A DNA stretch of 64,000 nt from a bacterium (lineage in GTDB: Bacteria; Zhuqueibacterota; QNDG01; JAGLOF01), in contig JAFGRY010000031.1 in assembly GCA_016934955.1 (NCBI GenBank), positions 1 to 64,000 of the forward strand, written 5' to 3'. The position numbers and the translations under genes were made by a program. Position 1 is the stretch's first letter; each line of letters starts with the position of its first letter. This document shows, one piece after another, positions 34,348-42,637 of this stretch. The notes beneath the pieces are model-generated. The model saw nothing but the letters and a program-made list of their open reading frames with translations. It did no database searches and was not told the origin of the DNA.

Positions 34348-35589
34348 TTATCGTTCCTTTAAAACGTACACCTTGTCGTTGAACCGCACCCGTTCGGCCA
34401 CCGGCACCGTGGCCCGTTCGCCCCTGACCGCCCTCTGGACGGGGTTCTCATCCACATAGATGCTCTCCACCAGGGTCTCCACACAGCCGCTGGTTTCACC
34501 GATGATCACCAGCATGTCCCCGACAGTGACCGGTTCGTCGAGTATGCGGATCTCGGCGATCTTCGCCTGCCTGAAATAGTTGGCCACCGTTCCGCAGTAC
34601 ACCTTCCGTAAGGTCGACCGGGAGCTGTCCGATGCCGCCCACTCCCCCAGGGGGTTCCCCAGGTAATAGCCGTTCTTCCAGAAGGTGCGGTTGAATACCG
34701 TGGCCAGCTCCTCTTCCCATTGCTCCGCATCTTCCATCGTGTATGAACCGTCCTGAACGGCATCCAGCGCCTTCCGGTAGACGGACGTCACCCGGTGCAC
34801 GTAATCGGCGGCCCTGCCTCTCCCCTCTATTTTGAATATGGAGGGACCGGCGGCCACCAGTTTGTCCAGCATGGTGACCGTGCAGAGGTCGGCCGGGGAC
34901 ATCACGTACCGGTTGTCGATCACCAGCTCGTCTCCCGTTTCCGTGTCCCGGACCGTGTAGCTGCGCCGGCAGTTCTGCAGGCAGTCGCCCCGGTTCGCGG
35001 AATGCCCGGTCAGGGCCAGGCTCATGTAGCACTTACCGGAAATGGAGACACAGAGCGCGCCGTGAACGAACACCTCTATCCGGATCAGCTCTCCGGAAGG
35101 ACCGCGGATATCCCGCTCCCGCACCGCGCTGCATATATCCCGGATCTGCTCCAGGCTCAGCTCCCGGGCCAGGACCACCGCGTCGGCATAGTCCGCATAG
35201 AAGCGGACGGCCTCTATATTGGAGATATTGGCCTGGGTAGATATGTGAACGGGCAGCCCGATCCCGCGGGCGCAGCGGATGGCGGCGATATCGGCGGCGA
35301 TCACCGCGGACACATCTCCGGCTTTTGCCGCATCGCAGATATCCCGCATCAGCGGCAGTTCCCCGTCATAAACAATGGTATTCAATGTCAGATACGAGCG
35401 GGCGCCATGATCGCTGCACTGTCGGACGATCCGGGGGATCGTGTCGATGCCGAACCGCTTCGCCGCCCGGGAGCGCATGTTCAGCTGCTCCACCCCGAAG
35501 TAGACGCTGTCGGCCCCCGCGTTCAGGGCCGCGCTCAGCGCTTCCAAGGATCCTGCCGGGGCCATGAGTTCGATTGTCTTCAATTTCAT
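34348..35589 (-). CDS. Peptidase U32 family protein
   Basis: 413 residues. The ATG at 35589 (MKLKTIELMAPAGSLEALS) with GAGGAAT is the family start; the frame extends upstream only into the preceding gene. Motifs: LNAGADSVYFGV, ISTQANISN, ARELSLEQI, FVHGALCVSISGKCYMS, Cys cluster in SANRGDCLQNCRRSY, KIEGRGRAADYV. Characterised U32 members are iron-sulfur proteins in tRNA or rRNA hydroxylation and ubiquinone synthesis (TrhP, RlhA, UbiU/V), not proven peptidases. At 413 residues it best fits a TrhP/RlhA-like role. It follows the radical SAM gene by 16 bp, so the two form an operon. Confidence 0.9.
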   Translation of the reverse strand: MKLKTIELMAPAGSLEALSAALNAGADSVYFGVEQLNMRSRAAKRFGIDTIPRIVRQCSDHGARSYLTLNTIVYDGELPLMRDICDAAKAGDVSAVIAADIAAIRCARGIGLPVHISTQANISNIEAVRFYADYADAVVLARELSLEQIRDICSAVRERDIRGPSGELIRIEVFVHGALCVSISGKCYMSLALTGHSANRGDCLQNCRRSYTVRDTETGDELVIDNRYVMSPADLCTVTMLDKLVAAGPSIFKIEGRGRAADYVHRVTSVYRKALDAVQDGSYTMEDAEQWEEELATVFNRTFWKNGYYLGNPLGEWAASDSSRSTLRKVYCGTVANYFRQAKIAEIRILDEPVTVGDMLVIIGETSGCVETLVESIYVDENPVQRAVRGERATVPVAERVRFNDKVYVLKER

Positions 35590-35605
35590 TATTCCTCTGC
35601 ACTGA

Positions 35606-37108
35606 TCATCGGACAAAGAACGGCGCGTGGTTTGAAGTGAACGTCGTCGGCGTCCGGTTGAGAATCGCCCGGATGACCGGATCCCGTTTCCACACCCGGT
35701 CGAGAAAATGACGGATTTTCCCCCTGTCCCAGCCATGGGGATGATGGAATCCGCAGTAGAGGGAGAGATCGTCCCGAGACAGCGGGAAGGTTTCGAGACC
35801 GGCGGCCTCATCGCTTTCCGCCGGCAGATTGAAGATCGCCGCGTTCAGAAAGGTCACCGCGTCCGCGTGTCTGGTGATAAAATCCATCGTCATACCCGCG
35901 TCTTCCTCCCGTTCGGACGGGGTGCCGAAGAGAACGTAGACATAGGTCGGAATGCCCGCGCGCCGCAGGTTTTCCAGGATGGCCGATGCCCGTTCGAGAT
36001 CGATCCCCTTCTGCATGGCGTCGAGCACCCGCTGACTGCCCGATTCCAGCCCCAGCTTCAGCATGCGGCAGCCGTTTAACTTCAGGGCCCGGCACCTGTC
36101 GAAATCGAGAAGGTGCTCCTCGAAGCGGGCGTACCCGTACCAGGGGGCGGGCGGCCGGGTGCGGCTGAGCGCGGCGAGGATAACGGGCGGCATCGCCGCA
36201 TCGAGAAAATGGATCAGTCCTGCGTGTACTGCCGCGGATCCATTCGTCACCTGATCGATGACCGTCTCCGCCGCGCGGGCCCGGTAGCGGGCATCCTCGG
36301 TCTTTTCCGGACAGAATGCGCATCGTCTCCAGTAGCACCCGTCCGAGGCCGCATAGGGCAGTACCGGCACGGGCGAGAGATAGTCGGCCGTGGGGAAGCC
36401 GGTGTAATCGGGGACGGCGTCCTCCGCCTGCGCCTCCGCCCCGGCTTCTCTCAGGACATCCTCCTCACCCGGACCCGCGGTAAATGAATCGACCAGCCCC
36501 CGAAACAGCGCCGGCAGCGGGTAGCGGCACATCCAGGAAGTGATCAGCCCGCCGCCCATCAGGATCCGCACCCCCGGCAACTCACGCCGGATCATGCCGG
36601 CCAGGGCGAACGCGCCCGGCGCCTGGCTGAGAAAATTCAGGGAAATCCCGATGATACGGGGATCGTGTCTTTTCAGCCGTGGCATCAGGGATTCCCGGTA
36701 ATACGAATAGAACGGCAGAAGCTCGGGATGCTCAGCGGCGCCGCAAAGCGAAAGGCTGTCGGTGGGTGAGAACCGTTCGTGTCTGTATTCCGCCATATCC
36801 CAACGGGCCGTCTTTCCGCCGCAGGCAGCCGCCAGGATGCGATTGAGGTCGCCGACAATCCGGCGGTAATGATCGATTGACCGGTATCCGGCACCGGATC
36901 GCAATGCCGCCAGATGATCGGGAACCGACACCCGCCGTCCCCCGGGGGCGGCAGCGGTTCCGGAGCGGCCCAGCCGGTAGAGCAGTGACTCCAGCCCGGC
37001 GTCGATCACTTCGTGTTCGACACCGGCGCTTTTCAGCGCACCGCTGAGCCGGGCGATACCGGCCGGCGGCTCTCCGGGTTTCGCCGCCGGCGGATGGATC
37101 AGGATCAT
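35606..37108 (-). CDS. B12-binding-type radical SAM protein
   Basis: 500 residues. The ATG at 37108 begins MILIHPPAAKPGEPPAGIARL, the usual start of the cobalamin-binding-like domain (1-220). The radical SAM core follows: CYWRRCAFC at about 268, in which four rather than three residues separate the first two Cys (CX4CX2C), then LKLGLESGSQRVLDAM and YVYVLFGTPSE. The DxHxxG cobalamin motif is not seen, so B12 binding is uncertain. The ribosome site is weak (AAGAAG). Function unknown; co-transcription with the U32 protein suggests RNA or cofactor modification. Confidence 0.85.
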   Translation of the reverse strand: MILIHPPAAKPGEPPAGIARLSGALKSAGVEHEVIDAGLESLLYRLGRSGTAAAPGGRRVSVPDHLAALRSGAGYRSIDHYRRIVGDLNRILAAACGGKTARWDMAEYRHERFSPTDSLSLCGAAEHPELLPFYSYYRESLMPRLKRHDPRIIGISLNFLSQAPGAFALAGMIRRELPGVRILMGGGLITSWMCRYPLPALFRGLVDSFTAGPGEEDVLREAGAEAQAEDAVPDYTGFPTADYLSPVPVLPYAASDGCYWRRCAFCPEKTEDARYRARAAETVIDQVTNGSAAVHAGLIHFLDAAMPPVILAALSRTRPPAPWYGYARFEEHLLDFDRCRALKLNGCRMLKLGLESGSQRVLDAMQKGIDLERASAILENLRRAGIPTYVYVLFGTPSEREEDAGMTMDFITRHADAVTFLNAAIFNLPAESDEAAGLETFPLSRDDLSLYCGFHHPHGWDRGKIRHFLDRVWKRDPVIRAILNRTPTTFTSNHAPFFVR

Positions 37109-37141
37109 TATGCTTCTTCTTCGCGTACTCTCATGACCTAT

Positions 37142-37170
37142 AGAATACACAGTCAGCCCGGAAATTCCAA
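37142..37170 (-). promoter_or_regulatory. Promoter of the radical SAM-U32 operon
   Basis: On the minus strand: TTGGAA (37165-37170), 17 bp, TATTCT (37142-37147). Confidence 0.6.
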
Positions 37171-37203
37171 ATAAAAAGCGTTCCGGGAACAGCGGAAAAT
37201 GCG

Positions 37204-37232
37204 TTGCGATTGGACGATTTAAAGCGTATATT
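37204..37232 (+). promoter_or_regulatory. Promoter upstream of the gene remnant and nfeD
   Basis: TTGCGA (37204-37209), 17 bp, TATATT (37227-37232). It would start transcription near 37239, 242 bases before the nfeD ATG, reading first through the remnant at 37250-37396. Confidence 0.6.
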
Positions 37233-37249
37233 TCGTTCTTACTATTTAG

Positions 37250-37396
37250 TACCCATTATGCAATCTCCTGCCGGAAAACCTGCTCGAGGAAGCGGCCGGC
37301 GGCATCGGGGACATAACCGGTGACCTTTACACCCACACCGGAGCCATGGTGACGGCTCTTGCTATCGGGTTTCTCAAGGGATCCCCGGAAATGTAA
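37250..37396 (+). pseudogene. Remnant of an unidentified gene (C-terminal fragment)
   Basis: A 48-codon frame without a start codon, ending TAA at 37394-37396, reads as convincing protein (EEAAGGIGDITGDLYTHTGA followed by MVTALAIGFLKGSPEM). A short ATG frame at 37258 is out of phase with it. This looks like the 3' end of a gene whose body was deleted, now lying inside the nfeD leader. I do not recognise the parent family. Alternatively a tiny gene with a non-standard start. Confidence 0.45.
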
Positions 37397-37480
37397 GCCG
37401 GGCAGGCCCTGCTGATGCATTATTGAATATTTGCGGCATACACCTGTTTATTGCATCGAACACTATCCAAAGGAGGGATT

Positions 37481-37933
37481 ATGGAATTTCTCAAAGACTT
37501 CTTTACGGCGCCCATTCTCTGGTTCTTCGCGGGCATCGTCATGCTCATCCTGGAGTTCGCGCTCCCCGGACTGATCATCTTCTTCTTCGGTGTGGGAGCG
37601 TGCATCGTCGGTATCCTCTGCCTGATATTCGATCTTTCCCTCAACGCGCAGCTTATCATTTTTATCGTGACCTCGATCGTATCCCTGTTCTCGCTGCGCA
37701 AATGGCTCAAACGCGTATTCCAGGGAAAAACGAACAAGGACAGCGGCCGGGATGTTGACGACTTCGCCGGGGAAAAAGCCGTAGTGACAAAATCCATCAC
37801 ACCGAAGCAGGCGGGTACCGTGGAGTTTCACGGCACTGAATGGAAAGCGGTGTCAGATGTGTCCGTTAAAAAAGGAGCGACGGTGGTTATCGTCTCAAAA
37901 GAAAGCATTACCCTGAAAGTGAAACCTGAATAA
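37481..37933 (+). CDS. NfeD-family membrane protein
   Basis: 150 residues; strong AAAGGAGGG site. Three or four hydrophobic segments between residues 10 and 75 (LWFFAGIVMLILEFALPGLI, FFFGVGACIVGILCLIF) are followed by a C-terminal OB-fold-like domain (DFAGEKAVVTKSITPKQAG, GTEWKAVSD, VVIVSKESITLKV). Short NfeD form without the ClpP-like protease. It pairs with the stomatin/SPFH gene 17 bp downstream, the widespread NfeD-stomatin arrangement, and probably helps organise membrane microdomains. Confidence 0.92.
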   Translation: MEFLKDFFTAPILWFFAGIVMLILEFALPGLIIFFFGVGACIVGILCLIFDLSLNAQLIIFIVTSIVSLFSLRKWLKRVFQGKTNKDSGRDVDDFAGEKAVVTKSITPKQAGTVEFHGTEWKAVSDVSVKKGATVVIVSKESITLKVKPE

Positions 37934-37950
37934 CCATAGAGGAGGCTGTC

Positions 37951-38886
37951 ATGAATCCGTTTAGTGTCCTGCTGCTCATTCTGCTGTTTTTTGTTCTCAT
38001 CGCATTCTTTAAAACCATCCGTATCGTTCCCCAGAAATCCGCATTCATCGTGGAGCGGCTGGGGAAATACCAGAAGACGCTGGAAGCGGGGCTGCATATT
38101 CTCGTTCCGTTTATAGACAAAGTGGCCTACAAGCATACGCTCAAGGAACAGGCGGTCGATGTTGCGCCCCAGACCTGCATCACCAGGGACAACATCCCCG
38201 TGGAAGTTGACGGCATCCTTTACATGCAGGTCGTGGATGCTAAAAACGCCTCCTACGGCATCAGCGATTACCGCTTTGCTTCGACACAGCTGGCCCAGAC
38301 GACCATGAGGAGCATTATCGGAAAACTCGATCTCGACAAAACCTTTGAAGAACGGGATTCGATCAACGGCGCCATCGTTCAGGCCGTGGACAAGGCGTCC
38401 GACCCCTGGGGAGTCAAGGTGACCCGCTATGAAGTGAAGAACATCACACCGCCGCAGAGCATCAAAGACGCCATGGAAAAGCAGATGCGGGCGGAACGGG
38501 AAAAACGCGCCACCATCGCCGAATCAGAAGGAGATCGTCAGGCGAAGATCAACCGGGCGGAAGGCGAGAAGGCGAGCGTGATCGCCCAGTCGGAAGGCGA
38601 AAAACAGAAGCGGATCAACGAGGCGGAAGGCCGCGCCATAGAAATCATGAAAGTAGCTGAGGCAACGGCGACCGGAATCCGGGAAATCGCCTCATCCATC
38701 AATGAAAAGGGCGGTGTCGACGCGGTGAATCTGCGGATCGCCGAGCAGTATCTCAACGAATTCGGCAAACTGGCCCAGACCAACAACTCGATGATCATTC
38801 CCTCGGATCTGGCCGATATCGCCGGTATGATCAAGGCCGCCAGCTCGGTCTTGAAAAAAGACAGCAGACCCGTAAAAACCACCTGA
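37951..38886 (+). CDS. Stomatin/SPFH-domain membrane protein
   Basis: 311 residues; AGAGGAGG site. One N-terminal membrane helix (LLLILLFFVLIAFF) precedes the SPFH/band-7 domain (about 25-215: PQKSAFIVERLGKYQKTLEAG, QTCITRDNIPVEVDGILYM, AQTTMRSIIGKLDLDKTFEER, PWGVKVTRYEVKNITPP), then a charged coiled-coil (EREKRATIAESEGDRQAKI). Family members form oligomeric membrane rings or scaffolds. Translationally close to nfeD; ends at a strong terminator. Confidence 0.94.
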   Translation: MNPFSVLLLILLFFVLIAFFKTIRIVPQKSAFIVERLGKYQKTLEAGLHILVPFIDKVAYKHTLKEQAVDVAPQTCITRDNIPVEVDGILYMQVVDAKNASYGISDYRFASTQLAQTTMRSIIGKLDLDKTFEERDSINGAIVQAVDKASDPWGVKVTRYEVKNITPPQSIKDAMEKQMRAEREKRATIAESEGDRQAKINRAEGEKASVIAQSEGEKQKRINEAEGRAIEIMKVAEATATGIREIASSINEKGGVDAVNLRIAEQYLNEFGKLAQTNNSMIIPSDLADIAGMIKAASSVLKKDSRPVKTT

Positions 38887-38907
38887 TTGAACAGGTAACC
38901 GCAATGT

Positions 38908-38946
38908 AAAGGCCCTGTGTCCGCTTCCGGCGGGCACAGGGCCTTT
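38908..38946. terminator. Bidirectional terminator
   Basis: AAAGGCCCTGTG (38908-38919) and CACAGGGCCTTT (from 38934), followed by T-runs. It separates the convergent stomatin gene and the malic enzyme gene, which closes the six-gene operon. Confidence 0.9.
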
Positions 38947-38973
38947 TTTTTAAAAAAAATGCATCCGGATCGA

Positions 38974-40428
38974 CTACTTCACGGTATCTATGGCGATTTT
39001 CAGGGCCTTTTCGAGCATGTCGATTCCCGGCTTTTTAATGAATTTTTCTTTCATCAGCAGGTCGATTATCGCCCGGGTCTCCTTGATGCCCGCGAGTGTT
39101 TCATTGTAGACATCTTCCCTGGTCCGCTTGATTCTGGCGACATCGTTCTTGATCGCCATCATCGCCACATCCGCCGCTTCATGGGCGAAGACTTCCGTCT
39201 CGTCCATGGTGGGCATGATGTAATCGGGGTTGATCCCTTTCTTCTCCGCGTAATTGGCAACCGCTTCCGCGGCGGCAATGGCCATCTCGTCGGTGATCTT
39301 CCTGGCCCTGACGCTCAGAGCGCCCTTGAGAATGCCGGGGAATCCCAGAGAGTTGTTGACCTGATTGGGAAAATCGCCTCTTCCCGTGGCAACGATGTAG
39401 GCGCCGGCCTCCTTCGCCGCATAGGGATAGATCTCGGGAACCGGATTGGCGCAGGCAAAAACGACCGCCTTGTCGGCCATACTGCCGATCCAGGAAGGTT
39501 TCACCGTATCGGGGCCCGGCTTGCTCAGGGCGATCAGCACATCAGCGCCTTTCATCGCCTCCGCTATGTCATCGATTTTCTTCGGATTGGTCGATTCGCA
39601 CAGTTCCCATTTGCGGTAAAACCGGGGATCGGCCTTGATATCTTCCCGTCCCGTGTGGAGACCGCCCCTGGAATCGAACAGCATCATCTTTTCGGGATCG
39701 CCTCCCGCCCTGATGATGAGACGGGCGATGGTGGTGTTGGACGCTCCGGCCCCGTAATAGACGATTTTCGCTTCGCTCATCGGCTTGTTCACGATACGCA
39801 GGGCATTGATCAGCCCGGCCAGAGTGACGCAGCCGGTTCCCTGGGCATCGTCGTGCCAGACAGGGATATCGCATTCCTCCCGCAATGTATCCAGCACCTT
39901 GTAGCAGTTGGGCTGGGAAATGTCTTCCAGGTTGACCGCCCCGAAACTGGGCTGCAGCATCTTGACGAACTCGATGATCTTGTCGGGATCGTGCTCTCCG
40001 GCGTCGTTGTAACTGTCGACACAGAGCGCCACACCATCGACACCGCCGAGATACTTCATGAGATAAGCCTTTCCTTCCATCACTCCCAGGCCGCCGGGCG
40101 GAGTACAGTCGCCGTCACCGAGCACTCGTGTGGAGTCGGAGACAACGGCGACGAGATTACTCCGGTTCGACAAAGAGAAGGAGGCGTTGTTGTCGTCCCG
40201 AATGGTGGTACTGATTTTCGACACACCGGGCGTATACCACACATTGAACCAGTTGAATCCGTAAATACCGGCTTTGGGGATCGTCATCTGCTTGCCGCCG
40301 TAAAACTGATGAGCGAGATAGGCAAGTTCCTTCAGGAAAATGGTTTTGCCCTTTGCGATCTGCTCCTGGGAAAAATTCTCAGGAAACATCTCATCGAGAT
40401 TGGACATTGAAAGGTCAAGCTTTGCCAT
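38974..40428 (-). CDS. Malic enzyme (malate dehydrogenase, oxaloacetate-decarboxylating)
   Basis: 484 residues. The ATG at 40428 follows GAGGAGG. Core motifs: YTPGVSKIS, NLVAVVSDSTRVLGDGD, GGLGVMEGKAYLMKYLGG, FGAVNLEDI, PVWHDDAQGTG, nucleotide site YYGAGASNTTIARLI, FACANPVPEI, GRGDFPNQVNN. It decarboxylates malate to pyruvate and CO2 with reduction of NAD or NADP. Single-domain bacterial type without the phosphotransacetylase tail of MaeB. Last gene of the cDPGS-arcC-ndk-ackA-receiver operon, so pyruvate and reductant formation are tied to the kinases. Confidence 0.94.
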   Translation of the reverse strand: MAKLDLSMSNLDEMFPENFSQEQIAKGKTIFLKELAYLAHQFYGGKQMTIPKAGIYGFNWFNVWYTPGVSKISTTIRDDNNASFSLSNRSNLVAVVSDSTRVLGDGDCTPPGGLGVMEGKAYLMKYLGGVDGVALCVDSYNDAGEHDPDKIIEFVKMLQPSFGAVNLEDISQPNCYKVLDTLREECDIPVWHDDAQGTGCVTLAGLINALRIVNKPMSEAKIVYYGAGASNTTIARLIIRAGGDPEKMMLFDSRGGLHTGREDIKADPRFYRKWELCESTNPKKIDDIAEAMKGADVLIALSKPGPDTVKPSWIGSMADKAVVFACANPVPEIYPYAAKEAGAYIVATGRGDFPNQVNNSLGFPGILKGALSVRARKITDEMAIAAAEAVANYAEKKGINPDYIMPTMDETEVFAHEAADVAMMAIKNDVARIKRTREDVYNETLAGIKETRAIIDLLMKEKFIKKPGIDMLEKALKIAIDTVK

Positions 40429-40493
40429 GTTTTCCTCCTCGTGATTGGAATCTCTCGATTCTGGGTGAGCGTCAGTGGAGCCGGTGCTGCCTG

Positions 40494-40892
40494 TCATGAC
40501 GTTTCGATCATGCCTGCAAGCGTGTCCGCAACAGTCCGAGGATCCACAGGTTTATGGAGCATTCGGTCGACGGGGAAACCGTCTTTTTCGATACGATCGC
40601 TGAAATCCAGACCGGTGAGCGTTTTCAATGCGGAAACCAGCAGTATCGCCGTCTGTTTTTGGGCGGCCTTCTCGTCCCGTTCCCGTACCATTCTGGCGAC
40701 CCGGAACCCGGATGAGATGTCTTCCAGCATCGCTTCCAGGACAATCGCATCGAACTGTTCGGTATCGAGAAGGGCGAAGGCTTGTTTGGCGGTCGAACAG
40801 GTTTTGCAGGCGAATCCTTTCCGGCCGCACGCTTCCTCTACCGCGGTACGGTATTCACTGTCATTGTCTATCAGTAACACAGTCGGTGTCAT
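40494..40892 (-). CDS. Stand-alone receiver domain with Glu at the phospho-acceptor site
   Basis: 132 residues; ATAAGGAG site. Response-regulator receiver fold only, no output domain. The acidic pocket Asp9/Asp11 (LLIDNDSEY), Ser87 (LLVSALK) and Lys114 (HKPVD) are conserved, but the acceptor Asp is Glu53 (AIVLEAML). Glu at this site usually prevents normal phosphorylation and can mimic the phosphorylated state. It lies 10 bp after ackA, whose product acetyl phosphate is a classic receiver phosphodonor, and 65 bp before the malic enzyme gene. Role probably allosteric or scaffolding within this metabolic operon; speculative. Confidence 0.88.
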   Translation of the reverse strand: MTPTVLLIDNDSEYRTAVEEACGRKGFACKTCSTAKQAFALLDTEQFDAIVLEAMLEDISSGFRVARMVRERDEKAAQKQTAILLVSALKTLTGLDFSDRIEKDGFPVDRMLHKPVDPRTVADTLAGMIETS

Positions 40893-40902
40893 GCACTACT
40901 CC

Positions 40903-42093
40903 TTATTCTTCGCTGTTGATGACGAATTGCGTCTCCTGGGCGATGGCCAGTTCCTCGTTCGTCGGTATGGTCATGACCGCCACGGGCCCGGTGCTCATCA
41001 GCAGTTCATTGGCGTCGTTCTTTTTCTTGTCGAGGACAACGCCGAGAAACGCCAGGTTCTCACACACCAGTTCCCGGGTGACGGGTGAATTTTCACCGAC
41101 ACCGGCGGTAAAGACAATGGCATCCACGCCGCCCATGACCGCCGCGTAGGCGCCGACATACTTCACGATCCGGCGCACGTACAGCTTCAGGGCGAGCACA
41201 TCGCGTTCAACTCCCGCGAAATAGTTATCCTCGATCAGCCGCATGTCACTTTCTCCTTCGGTGACGCCGAACATGCCGCTCTCCTTGTTGAGAATTTTAT
41301 CCATGTCGGCCGCGCTGAGATGTTCTTCCTCCATGACGAAGAGAGGAATGGCGGGATCGATATCACCGCAGCGGGTCCCCATGGCGAGCCCTTCCAGGGG
41401 GGTGAAGCCCATACTCGTATCAACCGATTTGCCATGCTTGACAGCAGTGATACTCGCACCATTGCCCAGGTGGCAGGTAACGATGTTCATCGTCTTGATA
41501 TCTTTCCCGAGGATCTCTGCCGCTTTGTAGGCGACGTAGCGATGTGAAGTGCCGTGAAATCCGTACCGCCTGATTCCCTTTTCACTGTACCAGCGATAGG
41601 GAAGAGAATAGAGGTAGGCCTCCGGTTCCATGGTCTGGTGGAACGCGGTGTCGAACACCGCCACCTGCCTGGCAAAGGGCATGAGCCAGAGACTTGCCTG
41701 AATACCGAGAATGTTCGGGGGATTGTGAAGGGGTGCAAAACGGCTGCAGTCCTTCAGCTTCTGCAGCACCGCCGCGCTAACGGGGACGGAACCGGTGAAC
41801 TCCTCCGCGCCGTGCACTACCCGGTGGCCGACCGCATCGATCTCATCGGTGTTCCGGATGATGCCCCGTTCCGGGCTGCAGAGTGTTTTCAGAACCAGGT
41901 CGATCGCTTCTTCATGATCTTTCACCGGCAGCACTTCGGCATACTTGTCCCTGCCGGTCGGCGCGTATTTTATTTTAGCATCCTCGTTGCCGATCCGTTC
42001 GACGATACCTGCGGCCAGTTTGTCGTTTTTTTCCATATTGAACAGCTGAAATTTCAAAGAACTGCTTCCGCAGTTGAGAACAAGTACTTTCAT
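40903..42093 (-). CDS. ackA: Acetate kinase
   Basis: 396 residues, normal length. Motifs: VLVLNCGSSSLKFQLF, GHRVVHGAEEF, NPPNILGIQASLWL, VAVFDTAFHQTM, RRYGFHGTSHRYVA, CHLGNGASI, DTSMGFTPLEGLAMGTRCGD, FTAGVGENS. It interconverts acetyl phosphate + ADP with acetate + ATP. No phosphotransacetylase gene is in the window. The CAGGAG site precedes the ATG; an inverted repeat (TAACCCG/CGGGTTA, 42111-42129) between ndk and ackA may modulate readthrough. Confidence 0.97.
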   Translation of the reverse strand: MKVLVLNCGSSSLKFQLFNMEKNDKLAAGIVERIGNEDAKIKYAPTGRDKYAEVLPVKDHEEAIDLVLKTLCSPERGIIRNTDEIDAVGHRVVHGAEEFTGSVPVSAAVLQKLKDCSRFAPLHNPPNILGIQASLWLMPFARQVAVFDTAFHQTMEPEAYLYSLPYRWYSEKGIRRYGFHGTSHRYVAYKAAEILGKDIKTMNIVTCHLGNGASITAVKHGKSVDTSMGFTPLEGLAMGTRCGDIDPAIPLFVMEEEHLSAADMDKILNKESGMFGVTEGESDMRLIEDNYFAGVERDVLALKLYVRRIVKYVGAYAAVMGGVDAIVFTAGVGENSPVTRELVCENLAFLGVVLDKKKNDANELLMSTGPVAVMTIPTNEELAIAQETQFVINSEE

Positions 42094-42110
42094 CTATGGC
42101 TCCTGTCGCT

Positions 42111-42129
42111 TAACCCGTTATGCGGGTTA
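42111..42129 (-). repeat. Inverted repeat between ndk and ackA
   Basis: TAACCCG (42111-42117), 5-base loop, CGGGTTA (42123-42129), overlapping the ndk stop codon. A small hairpin in the intercistronic mRNA. Confidence 0.6.
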
Positions 42130-42570
42130 TCCACGGTATTCATTTCTGGTAAGAAGGTACAGTTTATGTCTGCTGAAAAAGAAATTAATCTCCACCGCCG
42201 CCCGCTCCGACGAGTCCGAAGCATGAACGCTGTTCTGGGTGCCGTTGAGGGCGAAATCCTTGCGAATCGTTCCGGGAGCGGCCTCGGCCGGATCCGTGGC
42301 TCCGATCAGATCCCTCAGCCCCTGAATCACCTCTTCTCCTTCCACCACCATCGGCACGCAGGGACCGGAACTGATATAGTCACAGAGTTTGGTAAAAAAG
42401 GGTTTGTCCCGGTGAACATCGTAAAACGCTTCCGCTTCCTCCCGTTCCAGCTGCACCTTGTCGATGGCGATTATCCGGTAGCCGGCATTCTCGACCCGGT
42501 GAATGATCTGGCCGATGATATTCCGCGCGACCGCATCGGGTTTGATATTCAGAAGACTCCATTCGAGCAT
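42127..42570 (-). CDS. ndk: Nucleoside diphosphate kinase
   Basis: 147 residues. The ATG at 42570 (MLEWSLLNIKPDAV) has GGGAGGG just upstream. NIKPDAVARNIIGQII, RDKPFF, GPCVPMVVEG, GATDPAEAAPGTIR and the active-site His in NSVHASDSSERA are all present. It transfers gamma-phosphate between nucleotides, so ATP made by the carbamate and acetate kinases in the same operon can supply GTP and other NTPs. Cytosolic. Confidence 0.96.
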   Translation of the reverse strand: MLEWSLLNIKPDAVARNIIGQIIHRVENAGYRIIAIDKVQLEREEAEAFYDVHRDKPFFTKLCDYISSGPCVPMVVEGEEVIQGLRDLIGATDPAEAAPGTIRKDFALNGTQNSVHASDSSERAAVEINFFFSRHKLYLLTRNEYRG

Positions 42571-42602
42571 ACACCCTCCCTGCTGTAGCATGCAGAAACG
42601 AA

Positions 42603-42631
42603 GCGGCCATCCGCTTGCCGCGGATGGCCGC
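42603..42631 (-). terminator. GC-rich hairpin between arcC and ndk
   Basis: GCGGCCATCCGC, 5-base loop, exact complement. No T-run on the minus strand, so it is more likely an intercistronic processing or attenuation hairpin than a full stop. Confidence 0.5.
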
Positions 42632-42637
42632 CTTCAT

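Noticed and set aside
38917..40410. 497-codon open frame opposite the malic enzyme gene
   Set aside because: Antisense shadow; it also runs through the terminator at 38908-38946.
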